Below, piece by piece: positions 9,672 through 17,674 of a stretch of DNA of 64,000 bases. The DNA lies in the NCBI GenBank assembly GCA_028874215.1, contig JAPPLF010000087.1, positions 1 through 64,000 of the forward strand. The letters are read 5' to 3'. Origin of the DNA: Acidobacteriota bacterium (GTDB taxonomy: Bacteria > Acidobacteriota > UBA6911 > RPQK01 > JAJDTT01). The notes beneath the pieces are model-generated. The model had not been told where the DNA came from. It did no database searches and worked only from the letters and a program-made list of their open reading frames with translations. A program made the position numbers and the translations under genes. How positions within the stretch are numbered: the stretch's first letter is position 1; every line of letters begins with the position of its first letter.

Positions 9672-10955
9672 ATGTCCCTGGAACTGCGAAACCGGATCTT
9701 CAAGCAATTGGACTCGATGTGGCTCATCGATCCCCACACCCACATCGACCCTCACCGGCCCGCCGCCGAAACGCTGGCCGACATCCTGGGATATCACTAC
9801 TACACGGAGCTGGCGCACTCCGCCGGCATGCCCCGGGAGGAGATCGAAGAGCCGGGGGTCGGACCCCGGGAAAAGACCAGGCGGCTGATTGCCAACCTGG
9901 GGCCGGTGGAAAATACGGTCCAGTCCAGTTGGCTGGTGGAGATGGCCCGGTCGCTGCTCGGCTTCGAAGGCGACCGAATCACGCCCGACAACTGGGAGGC
10001 GCTCTACGATACCTCAGAGCGCCTCATGTCCTCGGCGACCTGGGAACAGGACGTGCTCCGGAGGAGCCGTCTCCGGCGCGTGTTCCTGACCAGCGACTTC
10101 GACGATCCCCTGGAGGGATTCGACACGGAGTTGTACATTCCCTGTCTCAGGGCCGACGATCTGGTGTTCGGCCTCGCCGATCCTGCCGTGCGCAGGCGCC
10201 TGGAAAAAGCGGCAGGCGTCTCCGTCCACGACCCCGCAGGCTTGCGGAGAGCCCTTGGCTCCCTCTTCCGGCATTTCGCCTCCCGCAACGCCCGAGCGGC
10301 CGCGATCTCGCTGCCGCCCGACTTCACTCCTGCGAAAATCTCCGAGCGAGAGGCGGCGGCCGCTCTGGACCGCATTCTGCCGGGTAGAGAAGACGGCGGC
10401 CTCCGCTCGCGGCGATCGTTGTCCCATTTCGTTTTCTGGACCCTGGCCGAGTTCTGTGCCGAGTTCCGCTTGCCCTTCGACCTGATGATCGGGGTCAACC
10501 GGGGCGTTTACGAGGCCGGGGTCTTCCAGGGGCAGGACCTGTACGACAGCCGCGTCTCCCTGATTCAGTACCGCGAACTGTTCAACGCCTTTCCCCAGGT
10601 GACTTTCCCCATCTCGGTGCTGGCCAGCGTCACGAATCAGGAACTGACCAGCTACGCCTGGATCTTCCCCAACGTGGTGACCCACGGGCATTGGTGGTAC
10701 TCCAACGCCCCCGCCTTTCTGGAAGGGGATCTGGCGGCCCGGCTGGAGACCGTGCCGGCCACCAAGCAGATCGGGTACTACAGCGACATGTACAAGCTGG
10801 AGTTCGCGCTGCCCAAGTTCGCCATGTACAAGCGAACCTTGGCCAAGGTTCTGGCCGAGCGGTACGTCATCGATCGGGGCTGGCCGGAAGTTCGAGCCGT
10901 GGAACTGGGACGGCAGGTGTTGCGCGGCAACGTCGACGCCATCTTCGGGTTTTAG
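9672..10955 (+). CDS. Glucuronate isomerase (UxaC) family amidohydrolase-fold protein
   Basis: A 427-residue protein whose start, WLIDPHTHIDPH, gives the metal-binding H-x-H (H22, H24) of the amidohydrolase superfamily. The later pattern, including NRGVYEAGVF, VTHGHWWYSNAP and SDMYKLEFALPKF, matches the UxaC/uronate isomerase family. UxaC interconverts D-glucuronate and D-fructuronate; UxaC-like paralogues of this length are common in Acidobacteriota and Planctomycetota and need not have that substrate. No other hexuronate genes are nearby, so the specific reaction is uncertain. It is separated by 81 nt from the PSD1 gene and ends in a strong inverted repeat. Confidence 0.7.
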   Translation: MSLELRNRIFKQLDSMWLIDPHTHIDPHRPAAETLADILGYHYYTELAHSAGMPREEIEEPGVGPREKTRRLIANLGPVENTVQSSWLVEMARSLLGFEGDRITPDNWEALYDTSERLMSSATWEQDVLRRSRLRRVFLTSDFDDPLEGFDTELYIPCLRADDLVFGLADPAVRRRLEKAAGVSVHDPAGLRRALGSLFRHFASRNARAAAISLPPDFTPAKISEREAAAALDRILPGREDGGLRSRRSLSHFVFWTLAEFCAEFRLPFDLMIGVNRGVYEAGVFQGQDLYDSRVSLIQYRELFNAFPQVTFPISVLASVTNQELTSYAWIFPNVVTHGHWWYSNAPAFLEGDLAARLETVPATKQIGYYSDMYKLEFALPKFAMYKRTLAKVLAERYVIDRGWPEVRAVELGRQVLRGNVDAIFGF

Positions 10956-10981
10956 GAGGGGGGACTTTCCTGTCCCCCCTC
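10956..10981. terminator. Perfect 10-bp hairpin between convergent genes
   Basis: GAGGGGGGAC, loop TTTCCT, GTCCCCCCTC: a perfect 10-bp stem starting directly after the TAG stop of the UxaC-like gene and lying before the end of the convergent lipoprotein gene. It could end transcription from both sides, although there is no long T-run. The same GACTTTCCTGTCCCC core recurs after recA at 51463, so it may belong to a dispersed palindromic repeat family rather than being a simple terminator. Confidence 0.6.
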
Positions 10982-10992
10982 TTCACCGCCGA

Positions 10993-12042
10993 CTAGTAGC
11001 CCACAGCCTCCACCGGCTCCGGTTTCGGGATGTCCACCTTGGCCAGGTAAACGCTCGTCTTCTCCTCGTGCGTGGAGTAGTAGCTCATCCAGAGGAGCCC
11101 CTCGTGCCACACCATCCCCGCGTAGCTGGTGTCCCCGCCGGACGGGAGGCGGAGCAGCTCGGAGACGGTCCCGGCCTCGGGGTCCAGCGACCAGAGGAGG
11201 GTTCTTCTGTCTCCGTCGGGAAGATAGAGCCGGCCCGAGATCACATGGCGCCCGTCCGGCAGGACGATCAGGTTGGGGCCGCCGATGCGCTGACCCGTGT
11301 CCTTCCAGTTCCACAACGTGTAGGGCGGCTCGGAAACGCCGATCTGGGCCGAGTTGTCGGTCTTTCCGTCCCGCCGCAACAGGCAGACCGCCGTCCCGTC
11401 CTCATGGAAGACGATTTTCGACTCGTTGGGGTAGCCGCGGCTGAAGAAGACGTTCACGTGCGTCTCGTACCGGACCCCGTCTTCCGTCTTGTAGAGCCGG
11501 GCGAACTCCTGCTGGCTATTGCGATGGCTGTACGCTTCTCTTGTCGTGTAGCCGACCCCGTAGCCGGTTCCCTCATGCCAAGTCACCCTCCAGAGCCAGA
11601 AGTCCGGTTCGCCCACCGGCTCGCGGGGTGTCCACTCCTTTCCGTCCTTGGAAAAGGAGACCCAGGGATTGTAGTCCTCCTGTTCGCCGCCCAACGACTT
11701 CCGCTCCGCGGCCAGCAGCATCAGCCGGCCGTCGGGTGTGACGCCGAGCTTGGGATCCCTCAGATCGTTTCCCGGTTCAGGCTGCATGTGGACGACGGAA
11801 GACCAAACCTCCCCGTCGGCGGAGGTGATCACGCGGATGGAACCGTCATGGGAGGTGTGATCCTGGCCCTCGCGGAAGGTGCAGTACCACTGTTCCTGGA
11901 ACCGGACCAGGTCGGTGAAGGCGCTGTGGGGAGCCTGGTCCCAGATCTTCTGGACCGAAACCAGCTTGGCGCCGGAAGGTCCGCACCCCGCCGCGGCGGC
12001 CAGCACCAGCAGCAATCGACAGCAACGGCTCCAACCTGACAT
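10993..12042 (-). CDS. Sialidase-like beta-propeller lipoprotein
   Basis: A 349-residue protein with a lipoprotein signal: a hydrophobic stretch, then AAAAGC with the cysteine near residue 20. The mature part has the repeated short beta-strand pattern of sialidase/BNR-type six-bladed propellers, for example SIRVITSADGEVW and PWVSFSKDGKEW, which are degenerate Asp-boxes. It probably sits in a membrane facing the periplasm or outside. Whether it cleaves sialic acid is doubtful, because such propellers in soil and marine bacteria act on varied glycans or are non-catalytic. GGGGAGACGTA precedes the ATG. A second sialidase-like protein is encoded at 57684-58805. Confidence 0.65.
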   Translation of the reverse strand: MSGWSRCCRLLLVLAAAAGCGPSGAKLVSVQKIWDQAPHSAFTDLVRFQEQWYCTFREGQDHTSHDGSIRVITSADGEVWSSVVHMQPEPGNDLRDPKLGVTPDGRLMLLAAERKSLGGEQEDYNPWVSFSKDGKEWTPREPVGEPDFWLWRVTWHEGTGYGVGYTTREAYSHRNSQQEFARLYKTEDGVRYETHVNVFFSRGYPNESKIVFHEDGTAVCLLRRDGKTDNSAQIGVSEPPYTLWNWKDTGQRIGGPNLIVLPDGRHVISGRLYLPDGDRRTLLWSLDPEAGTVSELLRLPSGGDTSYAGMVWHEGLLWMSYYSTHEEKTSVYLAKVDIPKPEPVEAVGY

Positions 12043-12109
12043 TACGTCTCCCCTTCTTCGGTCCGAGTTGATCCAAGACCCCGCGGCCGCAGCAACCCAC
12101 CTAAAACAA

Positions 12110-12184
12110 TGGAGCCGGCGAAGGGAATTGAACCCCCAACCTACGCATTACGAATGCGCCGCTCTACCGTTGAGCTACGCCGGC
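12110..12184 (-). tRNA. tRNA-Thr (anticodon CGT)
   Basis: Reading the minus strand, the cloverleaf is complete: a 7-bp acceptor stem (GCCGGCG/CGCCGGC), a D arm GCTC/GAGC, an anticodon stem GCGCA/TGCGT with loop TTCGTAA giving anticodon CGT, and a T arm with loop TTCAATT. The CCA end is encoded in the DNA (12110-12112). A promoter with a perfect TATAAT lies just upstream. The gene is between the sialidase-like lipoprotein and the small TPR protein genes, all on the minus strand. Confidence 0.95.
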
Positions 12185-12205
12185 TCCGAGTGGAGGAAAG
12201 GACAC

Positions 12206-12235
12206 ATTATAGGTACAAGTCCCCGGGACTGCCAA
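12206..12235 (-). promoter_or_regulatory. Sigma-70 promoter of tRNA-Thr
   Basis: On the minus strand, TTGGCA (5 of 6 to consensus, 12235-12230) and TATAAT (perfect, 12211-12206) are separated by 18 nt. The -10 edge is 21 nt from the tRNA 5' end, leaving a short leader to be trimmed by RNase P. Confidence 0.65.
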
Positions 12236-12258
12236 CGAACCCGAGCCGAACCGGGAGT

Positions 12259-12582
12259 TCAGGACCGGGCTTGTTTGAGGGCGGCGGCCTGGGCCTTGGC
12301 GCCCATGTCCTCCGCTTCCTGGATCCAACCCTTCGCGTGGTAGAACATGGACAAGCTGGTGTAGGCCAACGGGTTGTCCGGTTCCACGTCCCGGTAGCGC
12401 AGGCCGTACCGGAGGGCCCGTTCCAGATCCTTGTTGTGGTAGCAGCACATGGCCGCGGCATGCAGGGCGTCGCCGTAGTCGGAGTCCTCTTCCAGCGCCC
12501 GGTCGAAGGCGGCGACCGCTTCGTCCATGCGGTCATCGGCGAAAAGGTCCATCCCCTTCAGGTAGTGGTCTTCTTTGGACAT
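12259..12582 (-). CDS. Small TPR-repeat protein
   Basis: A 107-residue protein made of about three tetratricopeptide repeats. Typical positions are visible in DRMDEAVAAFDRALEED, YGDALHAAAMCCYHNKD and DNPLAYTSLSMFYHAKGW. There is no signal peptide, so it is probably a cytoplasmic protein-protein interaction module. The ATG at 12582 was preferred to an in-frame GTG nine codons earlier because GAGGTG sits at good spacing before it. It is downstream of the two M16 peptidase genes on the same strand. No specific partner is evident. Confidence 0.7.
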   Translation of the reverse strand: MSKEDHYLKGMDLFADDRMDEAVAAFDRALEEDSDYGDALHAAAMCCYHNKDLERALRYGLRYRDVEPDNPLAYTSLSMFYHAKGWIQEAEDMGAKAQAAALKQARS

Positions 12583-12677
12583 CGGCACCTCGAAAACATC
12601 GTCCTCCACGCCCGGCGTCCAGTCAAGGCACCGGACCGGCGACCCATGGTTCGTGAAATCCCGTCGTTCCGATTCGG

Positions 12678-14033
12678 CTACTCCAGCCGATTCCCGTCCG
12701 TGTCGTAGACCGACACGGGGCCAAAACGCGCCAGGTCCTTCTCGACCTGGGAACGGTCCGCCACCACCGTGATGACGGTCCGCCCGGAATCCAGATAGGT
12801 TCGAGCCGTATCCCGGATCGTCTCCGGAGTCACCTGCTGCAGCCGCTGGACGTAGTTCCGGTAGTGGTCTTCCGGGAGTCCGTCCAGGCGGCGGCTGACC
12901 TCAAGATCCGCCACCGAATCGGAAGTCTCCAGGACGCGGATGAATCGTCCGGTCAGCTCCGCCCGGCAACGGTTCAACTCCCGGGTACCGGGCGGCTCCC
13001 GCCTCAGGCGCTCCATCTCCTTCAGGCTCTCCTGCAACGACTCGGCCGCCACGTCGCTGCGCACGTCGGCGCCCATGAGGATGACCCCGTCGCGCCGGTA
13101 CCATTTCATGACGCTGTAGGCCCCGTAGGTGTATCCCTTGTCCTCCCGCAGGTTCAGGAAGAGACGGGAGCTGGCGCTGCCCCCCAGGACCTGATTGGCC
13201 AGGAACAGGGGCGTCCCGTCCCGGTGGCCCCGGCGAAGCCCGCGCCCGGCCACGACGATCCGGGCCTGGACCGAATGAGGCCGGTGAACCAGCATCACCC
13301 GCCGTGATTCCGGGGCCGGCGGCAGCGGGACCCGGTCCTGCGGGGGCGCCTCGCCAGTCCAGCGTCCCAGGTAACGCTCGGCCAGGCGTGCGGCCCGGTC
13401 CGGTGTCACGGCTCCCGAGAAGGCAAGCAGAGCTCCGCGCGGCGACAATAGCCGCCCGTGCACTCCAAGCAACGCGTCGCGGTCCGCGTCCTCCACGTGC
13501 GACACGGGAAACGAGACTCGCGAATACGGGTGGCCGCGGTAGAGGGCGGCATGGCTCCGCTCCCGGGCCAGGAAGACCGGTTGGGATCGCTGCGACAGAA
13601 GGTGGCTTCTCCACCGGCTCCGGGCCTTCTCCAATTCCTCCTCGGGGAATGCCGGGCGCAGCACCAGGTCCGCCAACAGTTCCAGGGCCGGCTCCAGGTA
13701 GCGGACCAGCACCGTCAGGGTGAGCCGGCTCTGCTCCATTCGGACCTGGGTGCCGTAGTGAATGGCCAACTGGTCCATGAGGTCCGCGATCTGCCGGGAG
13801 TTCCGGGTCTCGGTCCCCTCTTCCAACAGCTCGACGGCCAGGCTCGTCAGGGCCAGGTTTCCGGTGGAATCGGAGGTGCGGCCGGTGGGCCAGGCCAGGC
13901 AGAGGGAAACCTTGGGAAGGGCGAATTCCTCCACCGTCAGAACCCGAAGCCCGTTCCCCAGGACGGCATCCGGAACCCTTGGATAGCCGGGTGTCGGCAA
14001 CGCCGCTATCGGTGGGGGCCGATCCGTCTTCAT
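12678..14033 (-). CDS. M16 family peptidase, non-catalytic partner subunit
   Basis: A 451-residue protein of the pitrilysin/M16 fold. The position of the zinc motif HxxEH is occupied by a sequence without histidines (SLAVELLEEG), so this subunit should not bind zinc. The C-terminal half has the well-kept SSRLFLNLREDKGYTYG stretch, whose R and Y help position substrate in the active half of two-subunit M16 enzymes. With the catalytic gene immediately upstream it probably forms a heterodimer. The start at 14033 follows GAAGGAAAGG; the longer open frame runs into the upstream gene. Confidence 0.8.
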   Translation of the reverse strand: MKTDRPPPIAALPTPGYPRVPDAVLGNGLRVLTVEEFALPKVSLCLAWPTGRTSDSTGNLALTSLAVELLEEGTETRNSRQIADLMDQLAIHYGTQVRMEQSRLTLTVLVRYLEPALELLADLVLRPAFPEEELEKARSRWRSHLLSQRSQPVFLARERSHAALYRGHPYSRVSFPVSHVEDADRDALLGVHGRLLSPRGALLAFSGAVTPDRAARLAERYLGRWTGEAPPQDRVPLPPAPESRRVMLVHRPHSVQARIVVAGRGLRRGHRDGTPLFLANQVLGGSASSRLFLNLREDKGYTYGAYSVMKWYRRDGVILMGADVRSDVAAESLQESLKEMERLRREPPGTRELNRCRAELTGRFIRVLETSDSVADLEVSRRLDGLPEDHYRNYVQRLQQVTPETIRDTARTYLDSGRTVITVVADRSQVEKDLARFGPVSVYDTDGNRLE

Positions 14034-14095
14034 GGCCTTTCCTTCACGCGTCTCCCCGGCCCGTCTCCCCGGCCGGCTTTGGGGCAAGTTCCCAC

Positions 14096-15400
14096 TCAAC
14101 CCTGTCCCGCCTGCCCCGGCTCCACCAGCAGCAGGGTGCGGTTCTCGGGGCGGAAGGTCTCGGCGGCCGCCCGGAGAATATCCTCGGAAGTCGTCTCGGC
14201 ATACCGGGACCATTCCCGGTTGATTACCCCGGCGTCTCCGTAGAACACGGCGTGGTGGGCCAGGATCTCGCCCACGTCCGACACCTTCTCCAGCCGGCGG
14301 ACGAAACGAAACGCCAACTGATTGCGCGCCTTCTCCAGCTCCTGCGGAGTCACCACCTCCCGGCACAGCCGGCCCAGCTCGGCCTCGACCAGGTCCAGGA
14401 CCGGGTCGACCGGGACGCCGTCCTGAATCTGCAGGAAGATGTCGAACATGCCCGGGCCGCGGTACTGGTTGGGTCCGGCCGACAGTCCGGCGACCCAGTT
14501 CCGTTCGTAGACCAGTTGTCGGTAGAGGCGCGAGGAGGAGCCGTCCGTCAGCAGCAGGGCGAGGATGCTCAGGGCGTAGTACTCGGGACTGCCCACGGGC
14601 GGCATGTGGTAGCCGATGATGACCAGGGGCAGCACGGCCAGGGGGTCCCCGATCGTCTCCCGTTTCTCCTCCTGTTGAGACGGCTCCCGGAATACCGGCC
14701 GTCCGGATCGTGTCCGATCCGGAATCGGGCCGAAGTACCGATGGATCGATTCCAGGGCTGCGGCCTCCTCCAGGTCTCCCGACAGGACCAGCACGGCGTT
14801 TCCCGGTCCGTAGTGCGTCCGGTGAAACTCCCTGGCGTCGGCCAGGGTCGCCCGTTTCAGGTCTTCGACGGCGCCGATGATGGGATGGGCGTATTCCCAA
14901 CTCTCGTAGGCCAGGTCGTCCAGCCTCAGAAAGGCTCGGCCGTAGGGCCGGTTGTCGTAACTCTGCTTCTTCTCTTCGATGACCGTCTGCCTCTGGTTCT
15001 CGAAATTCTCCGCCGTCACCTCCAGGGAATTCATCCGGTCCGCCTCCAGCCACAGCCCCAGGTCCAGGCAATTCGAAGGCAGCGTTTCGTGGTAGGCGGT
15101 GCGGTCCTTGCTGGTGGTGGCGTTCCAGCGTCCCCCCGCTTCGTCCACGTATCGGCCATGCTCATTTTTGGCCACGTTCCCGGATCCCTGGAACATCATG
15201 TGCTCGAAGAGGTGGGCGAGACCCGAAAGTCCCGGAACTTCGTAGGAGGAGCCGACCCGGTAGTGGAGGCTGATATGCACCAGGGGGACGCGGCGGTGGG
15301 GCCGCAAGATGACCTGGAGGCCGTTGGACAAGGTTTCCTGCCGGAACTGGACGTGTGGGATATCCAGACGTTCTCCTGCCGGGCCGGGATCCGTTTTCAT
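14096..15400 (-). CDS. M16 family zinc metallopeptidase, catalytic subunit
   Basis: A 434-residue pitrilysin-family peptidase with the inverted zinc motif HLFEH (H63, E66, H67) and the third ligand in TVIEEKKQ (E142/E143), at the usual spacing. GSSYEVPGLSGLAHLFEHM and the downstream NATTSKDRTAYHETLP are family hallmarks. No clear signal peptide is seen in the first 20 residues, so it is cytoplasmic or exported in an unusual way; related enzymes are often periplasmic. The stop lies 62 nt before the inactive partner subunit, in the pairing typical of bacterial YmxG/PqqL-like heterodimers. Confidence 0.85.
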   Translation of the reverse strand: MKTDPGPAGERLDIPHVQFRQETLSNGLQVILRPHRRVPLVHISLHYRVGSSYEVPGLSGLAHLFEHMMFQGSGNVAKNEHGRYVDEAGGRWNATTSKDRTAYHETLPSNCLDLGLWLEADRMNSLEVTAENFENQRQTVIEEKKQSYDNRPYGRAFLRLDDLAYESWEYAHPIIGAVEDLKRATLADAREFHRTHYGPGNAVLVLSGDLEEAAALESIHRYFGPIPDRTRSGRPVFREPSQQEEKRETIGDPLAVLPLVIIGYHMPPVGSPEYYALSILALLLTDGSSSRLYRQLVYERNWVAGLSAGPNQYRGPGMFDIFLQIQDGVPVDPVLDLVEAELGRLCREVVTPQELEKARNQLAFRFVRRLEKVSDVGEILAHHAVFYGDAGVINREWSRYAETTSEDILRAAAETFRPENRTLLLVEPGQAGQG

Positions 15401-15415
15401 GCGGGGATTCTACCG

Positions 15416-16072
15416 TTATCGGGCGTCGAACTCGAAGAAAACCAGAGGTTCCTTGGCCGAAAAATTGAAGACCTCGGGGAGATAAAAGCGGCTCTTGGAA
15501 AGGTTCCATCCTTCCCACGGGATTTTGTAGAAGACCACGCCGAAGTCCTTGGTGTAAGGCGCTATGAGCTTTTCGCCAAAGGATTTTTGCTCGAAGTCGG
15601 CGAGCATCTCCTCGCTGGCGACCTTTACTTTCCGGGACCCGCGGCGGCCGGGGCCCCGGGGCGGAAAATCCGAGATCGGGGGCCGCCGCTTGTTGTTCAG
15701 GTCCGCCAGCACGTCCAGGTAGTGCATCGGACGGTGCTGGGTCCCGGCGTCGTCGATCAGGAATATGGCCCGGCCGTCCAGGCTCACCACGAAATCGTTG
15801 TTGTTCTCCACCACCATGAGCACCGGGAGGATCCGCTTCTTGGCGAACTTGTCGGTGTCGAACAACTGCCGGGCCTTGTGCCGGGTGTCGCAGGGATAGG
15901 CGGCAATGATCAGATTCTGGGATTCCTGGTGGGCGGCGTACTTGCTGGCTTCTTTCGTACGGATCTCCACGGAGTCGTAGCCCGGAATCAGGGCGCCCGC
16001 CAGAAGTTGGGCGGCCAGAAGAACGTAAATTCCCGTCATTGCGCTTCGATACTCATTGTAAGCCGTGAGCAT
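15416..16072 (-). CDS. Secreted protein of unknown function
   Basis: A protein of 218 residues from the first ATG, or 207 from the internal ATG at 16039. A hydrophobic stretch (GIYVLLAAQLLAGALI) near the N-terminus looks like a signal peptide or membrane anchor. The rest is soluble and rich in charged and aromatic residues, ending with VFFEFDAR. I do not recognise a family. It ends 15 nt before the M16 catalytic gene, which suggests cotranscription. Neither start has a good ribosome-binding site. Confidence 0.6.
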   Translation of the reverse strand: MLTAYNEYRSAMTGIYVLLAAQLLAGALIPGYDSVEIRTKEASKYAAHQESQNLIIAAYPCDTRHKARQLFDTDKFAKKRILPVLMVVENNNDFVVSLDGRAIFLIDDAGTQHRPMHYLDVLADLNNKRRPPISDFPPRGPGRRGSRKVKVASEEMLADFEQKSFGEKLIAPYTKDFGVVFYKIPWEGWNLSKSRFYLPEVFNFSAKEPLVFFEFDAR

Positions 16073-16103
16073 CGCATTGTGCCGGGCAGCGGCATCTTCC
16101 CGG

Positions 16104-16661
16104 TCAGACCTCCCCCGTTCGCGATGCCCGGTCCAGGATTCGGTCCAGGCGCCGGAGGATCTCGCCTTGCAGAACCGACCGGTTCTTCCGGGTCAGTTTG
16201 ACCAGATGCACGTCCTCCCGGTCCCGAATTCGCTTCAGAACGCCGGCCCCGCGCAGCGAGATGGTGCCCAGGACCGGACAGGGCGAGTTCAGGAGATCGA
16301 GTATCGCCTCCCGCAAAGGCCGGGAGAGGAGTTCCATCTTGGCGATCTCGTCCACCACCATGAGGTCCGGCCGCTTCCGTTTCCAGTCCAGATGAGGCAG
16401 GACCAGGTTCTCCAGCATCCAGGGGTGGACGCCGTAAGGTCCCATCCGGTGTCGGGAGGTCGTTTGGTAATCCCGGTGCGCAAACACGCCTGAAGTCCCG
16501 TTCAGGGCCACCGCCCGGAATCCCGCGCGCCGCCCCCGGGTGCGGATCTCCTCGGTGTAGAAGCCGCTCATAGCCAGGTGTCCGAGGCGCTCGACAAGCT
16601 GTTTGACAAGAGTGGTCTTCCCGATTCCCGGATGTCCCGTGAGCAGCAGGTTCGTGGTCAT
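16104..16661 (-). CDS. THEP1-like nucleoside-triphosphatase
   Basis: A 185-residue P-loop protein. Walker A is GHPGIGKTT (residues 9-17) and Walker B is LMVVDEIAKMELLS. The region between them, with GFYTEEIRTRGRRAGF, is characteristic of the THEP1/YjjX-type NTPase family (nucleotide kinase-related, NTPase_1), which hydrolyses NTPs in vitro and has an unsettled role. The ATG overlaps the upstream hydrolase stop by 4 nt (ATGA), showing translational coupling. The longer open frame upstream lies inside the hydrolase gene. Confidence 0.8.
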   Translation of the reverse strand: MTTNLLLTGHPGIGKTTLVKQLVERLGHLAMSGFYTEEIRTRGRRAGFRAVALNGTSGVFAHRDYQTTSRHRMGPYGVHPWMLENLVLPHLDWKRKRPDLMVVDEIAKMELLSRPLREAILDLLNSPCPVLGTISLRGAGVLKRIRDREDVHLVKLTRKNRSVLQGEILRRLDRILDRASRTGEV

Positions 16662-17674
16662 TGCCCGCGCCCCAGGTGGCGATGCAGGTAACGGGTGATG
16701 TGCCATCCGTCCATGCAGATGAAGGGGAATCGGGCCGTCGTGTAGTGGCCGCAGGGGAGCTCGACCCGATCGAACGGGATTCCATGCTCCCGGTATCTCA
16801 GAAAGACCTGCTGCGAGAGTTCCGGGGTGAAGGTCAGATCGTAGCGGGCGGTGATCAGGAGATGGGGCCGCCGGGCCTCCCGGAGCCGGGGAATGAAGTA
16901 CCAGGGACTGATGGGCGCCCAGCAGTGCTCCAGGTCGTCCCGGGCGATGTAGCCTTCCAGGCCCCACCGAACGTATCGCGTGGCCAGTCCCGTCCAGACG
17001 ACCTGGGCGAAGGAGGAGGAGACGTGGTTGAACACGCCGGTCTCGATGAGTGGGTCATGGACGAAGGCCAGGAACGTGACGCAGGAGCCGATGCTGGTTC
17101 CCACGACCCCCACGTGTTCGTAGCCCTCGTCCCGGAGCCAGCGGGCGGCCTGCAGCACTTCCAGCACGGCTTGGCGCGTGGCCTGAAGAGTCCTGCCGAT
17201 GTTGGGGCTGACCATGTGTTCGGCCCGGACTTCCCCCGGAGGCAGCCGGTCTTCGTGGTAGGGCAGGGACAGGCGCACGGCGGTGATGCCCAGGCGTGTC
17301 AAGAGCCGGCAAAGTCCCACGTGGCTGGTGGCGTCGGCGTTCCACTGGGGGACTACGACGACGGCCCGGCGCCGATCCGGACCCGGGAAAATCCGGGCAT
17401 AGACCGTATTGTTCGCGGGATAGTCGCTCTCGACCGGGGTCTGAAAAGTGAGACGGTCGCCGGAGCGCCGGGGATTTTGCGGGGCCATGCTCTCGTAGAA
17501 GCGATGGTCCGCCAATGCCGTCCTGGCGTACCGCTTCACCTGGGAGAGGGGATCGCCGCGGCCCGCCCGGCCGAGGCACTCCAAGCCCCAGTCGAAGGGC
17601 AGGATCCGGCGGCTCGTATCCCGCAGCGTCAGGGTCCGTTCCCGGCGCTCGATCCAGCGGCCGTAGGTGTTCAT
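16658..17674 (-). CDS. Alpha/beta-hydrolase fold protein
   Basis: A 338-residue protein with a probable Ser-Asp-His triad. The nucleophile elbow is GTSIGS near residue 195, the acid may be the D in ITARYDLTF, and the histidine is in LPCGHYTT near the C-terminus. VVVVPQWNAD and VRLSLPYHEDR precede the elbow, as in abhydrolase_18-like esterases. There is no signal peptide. The gene overlaps its neighbours by 4 nt at both ends (AI-2E permease upstream, THEP1-like downstream), so the three products are made together. Substrate unknown. Confidence 0.75.
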   Translation of the reverse strand: MNTYGRWIERRERTLTLRDTSRRILPFDWGLECLGRAGRGDPLSQVKRYARTALADHRFYESMAPQNPRRSGDRLTFQTPVESDYPANNTVYARIFPGPDRRRAVVVVPQWNADATSHVGLCRLLTRLGITAVRLSLPYHEDRLPPGEVRAEHMVSPNIGRTLQATRQAVLEVLQAARWLRDEGYEHVGVVGTSIGSCVTFLAFVHDPLIETGVFNHVSSSFAQVVWTGLATRYVRWGLEGYIARDDLEHCWAPISPWYFIPRLREARRPHLLITARYDLTFTPELSQQVFLRYREHGIPFDRVELPCGHYTTARFPFICMDGWHITRYLHRHLGRGQ

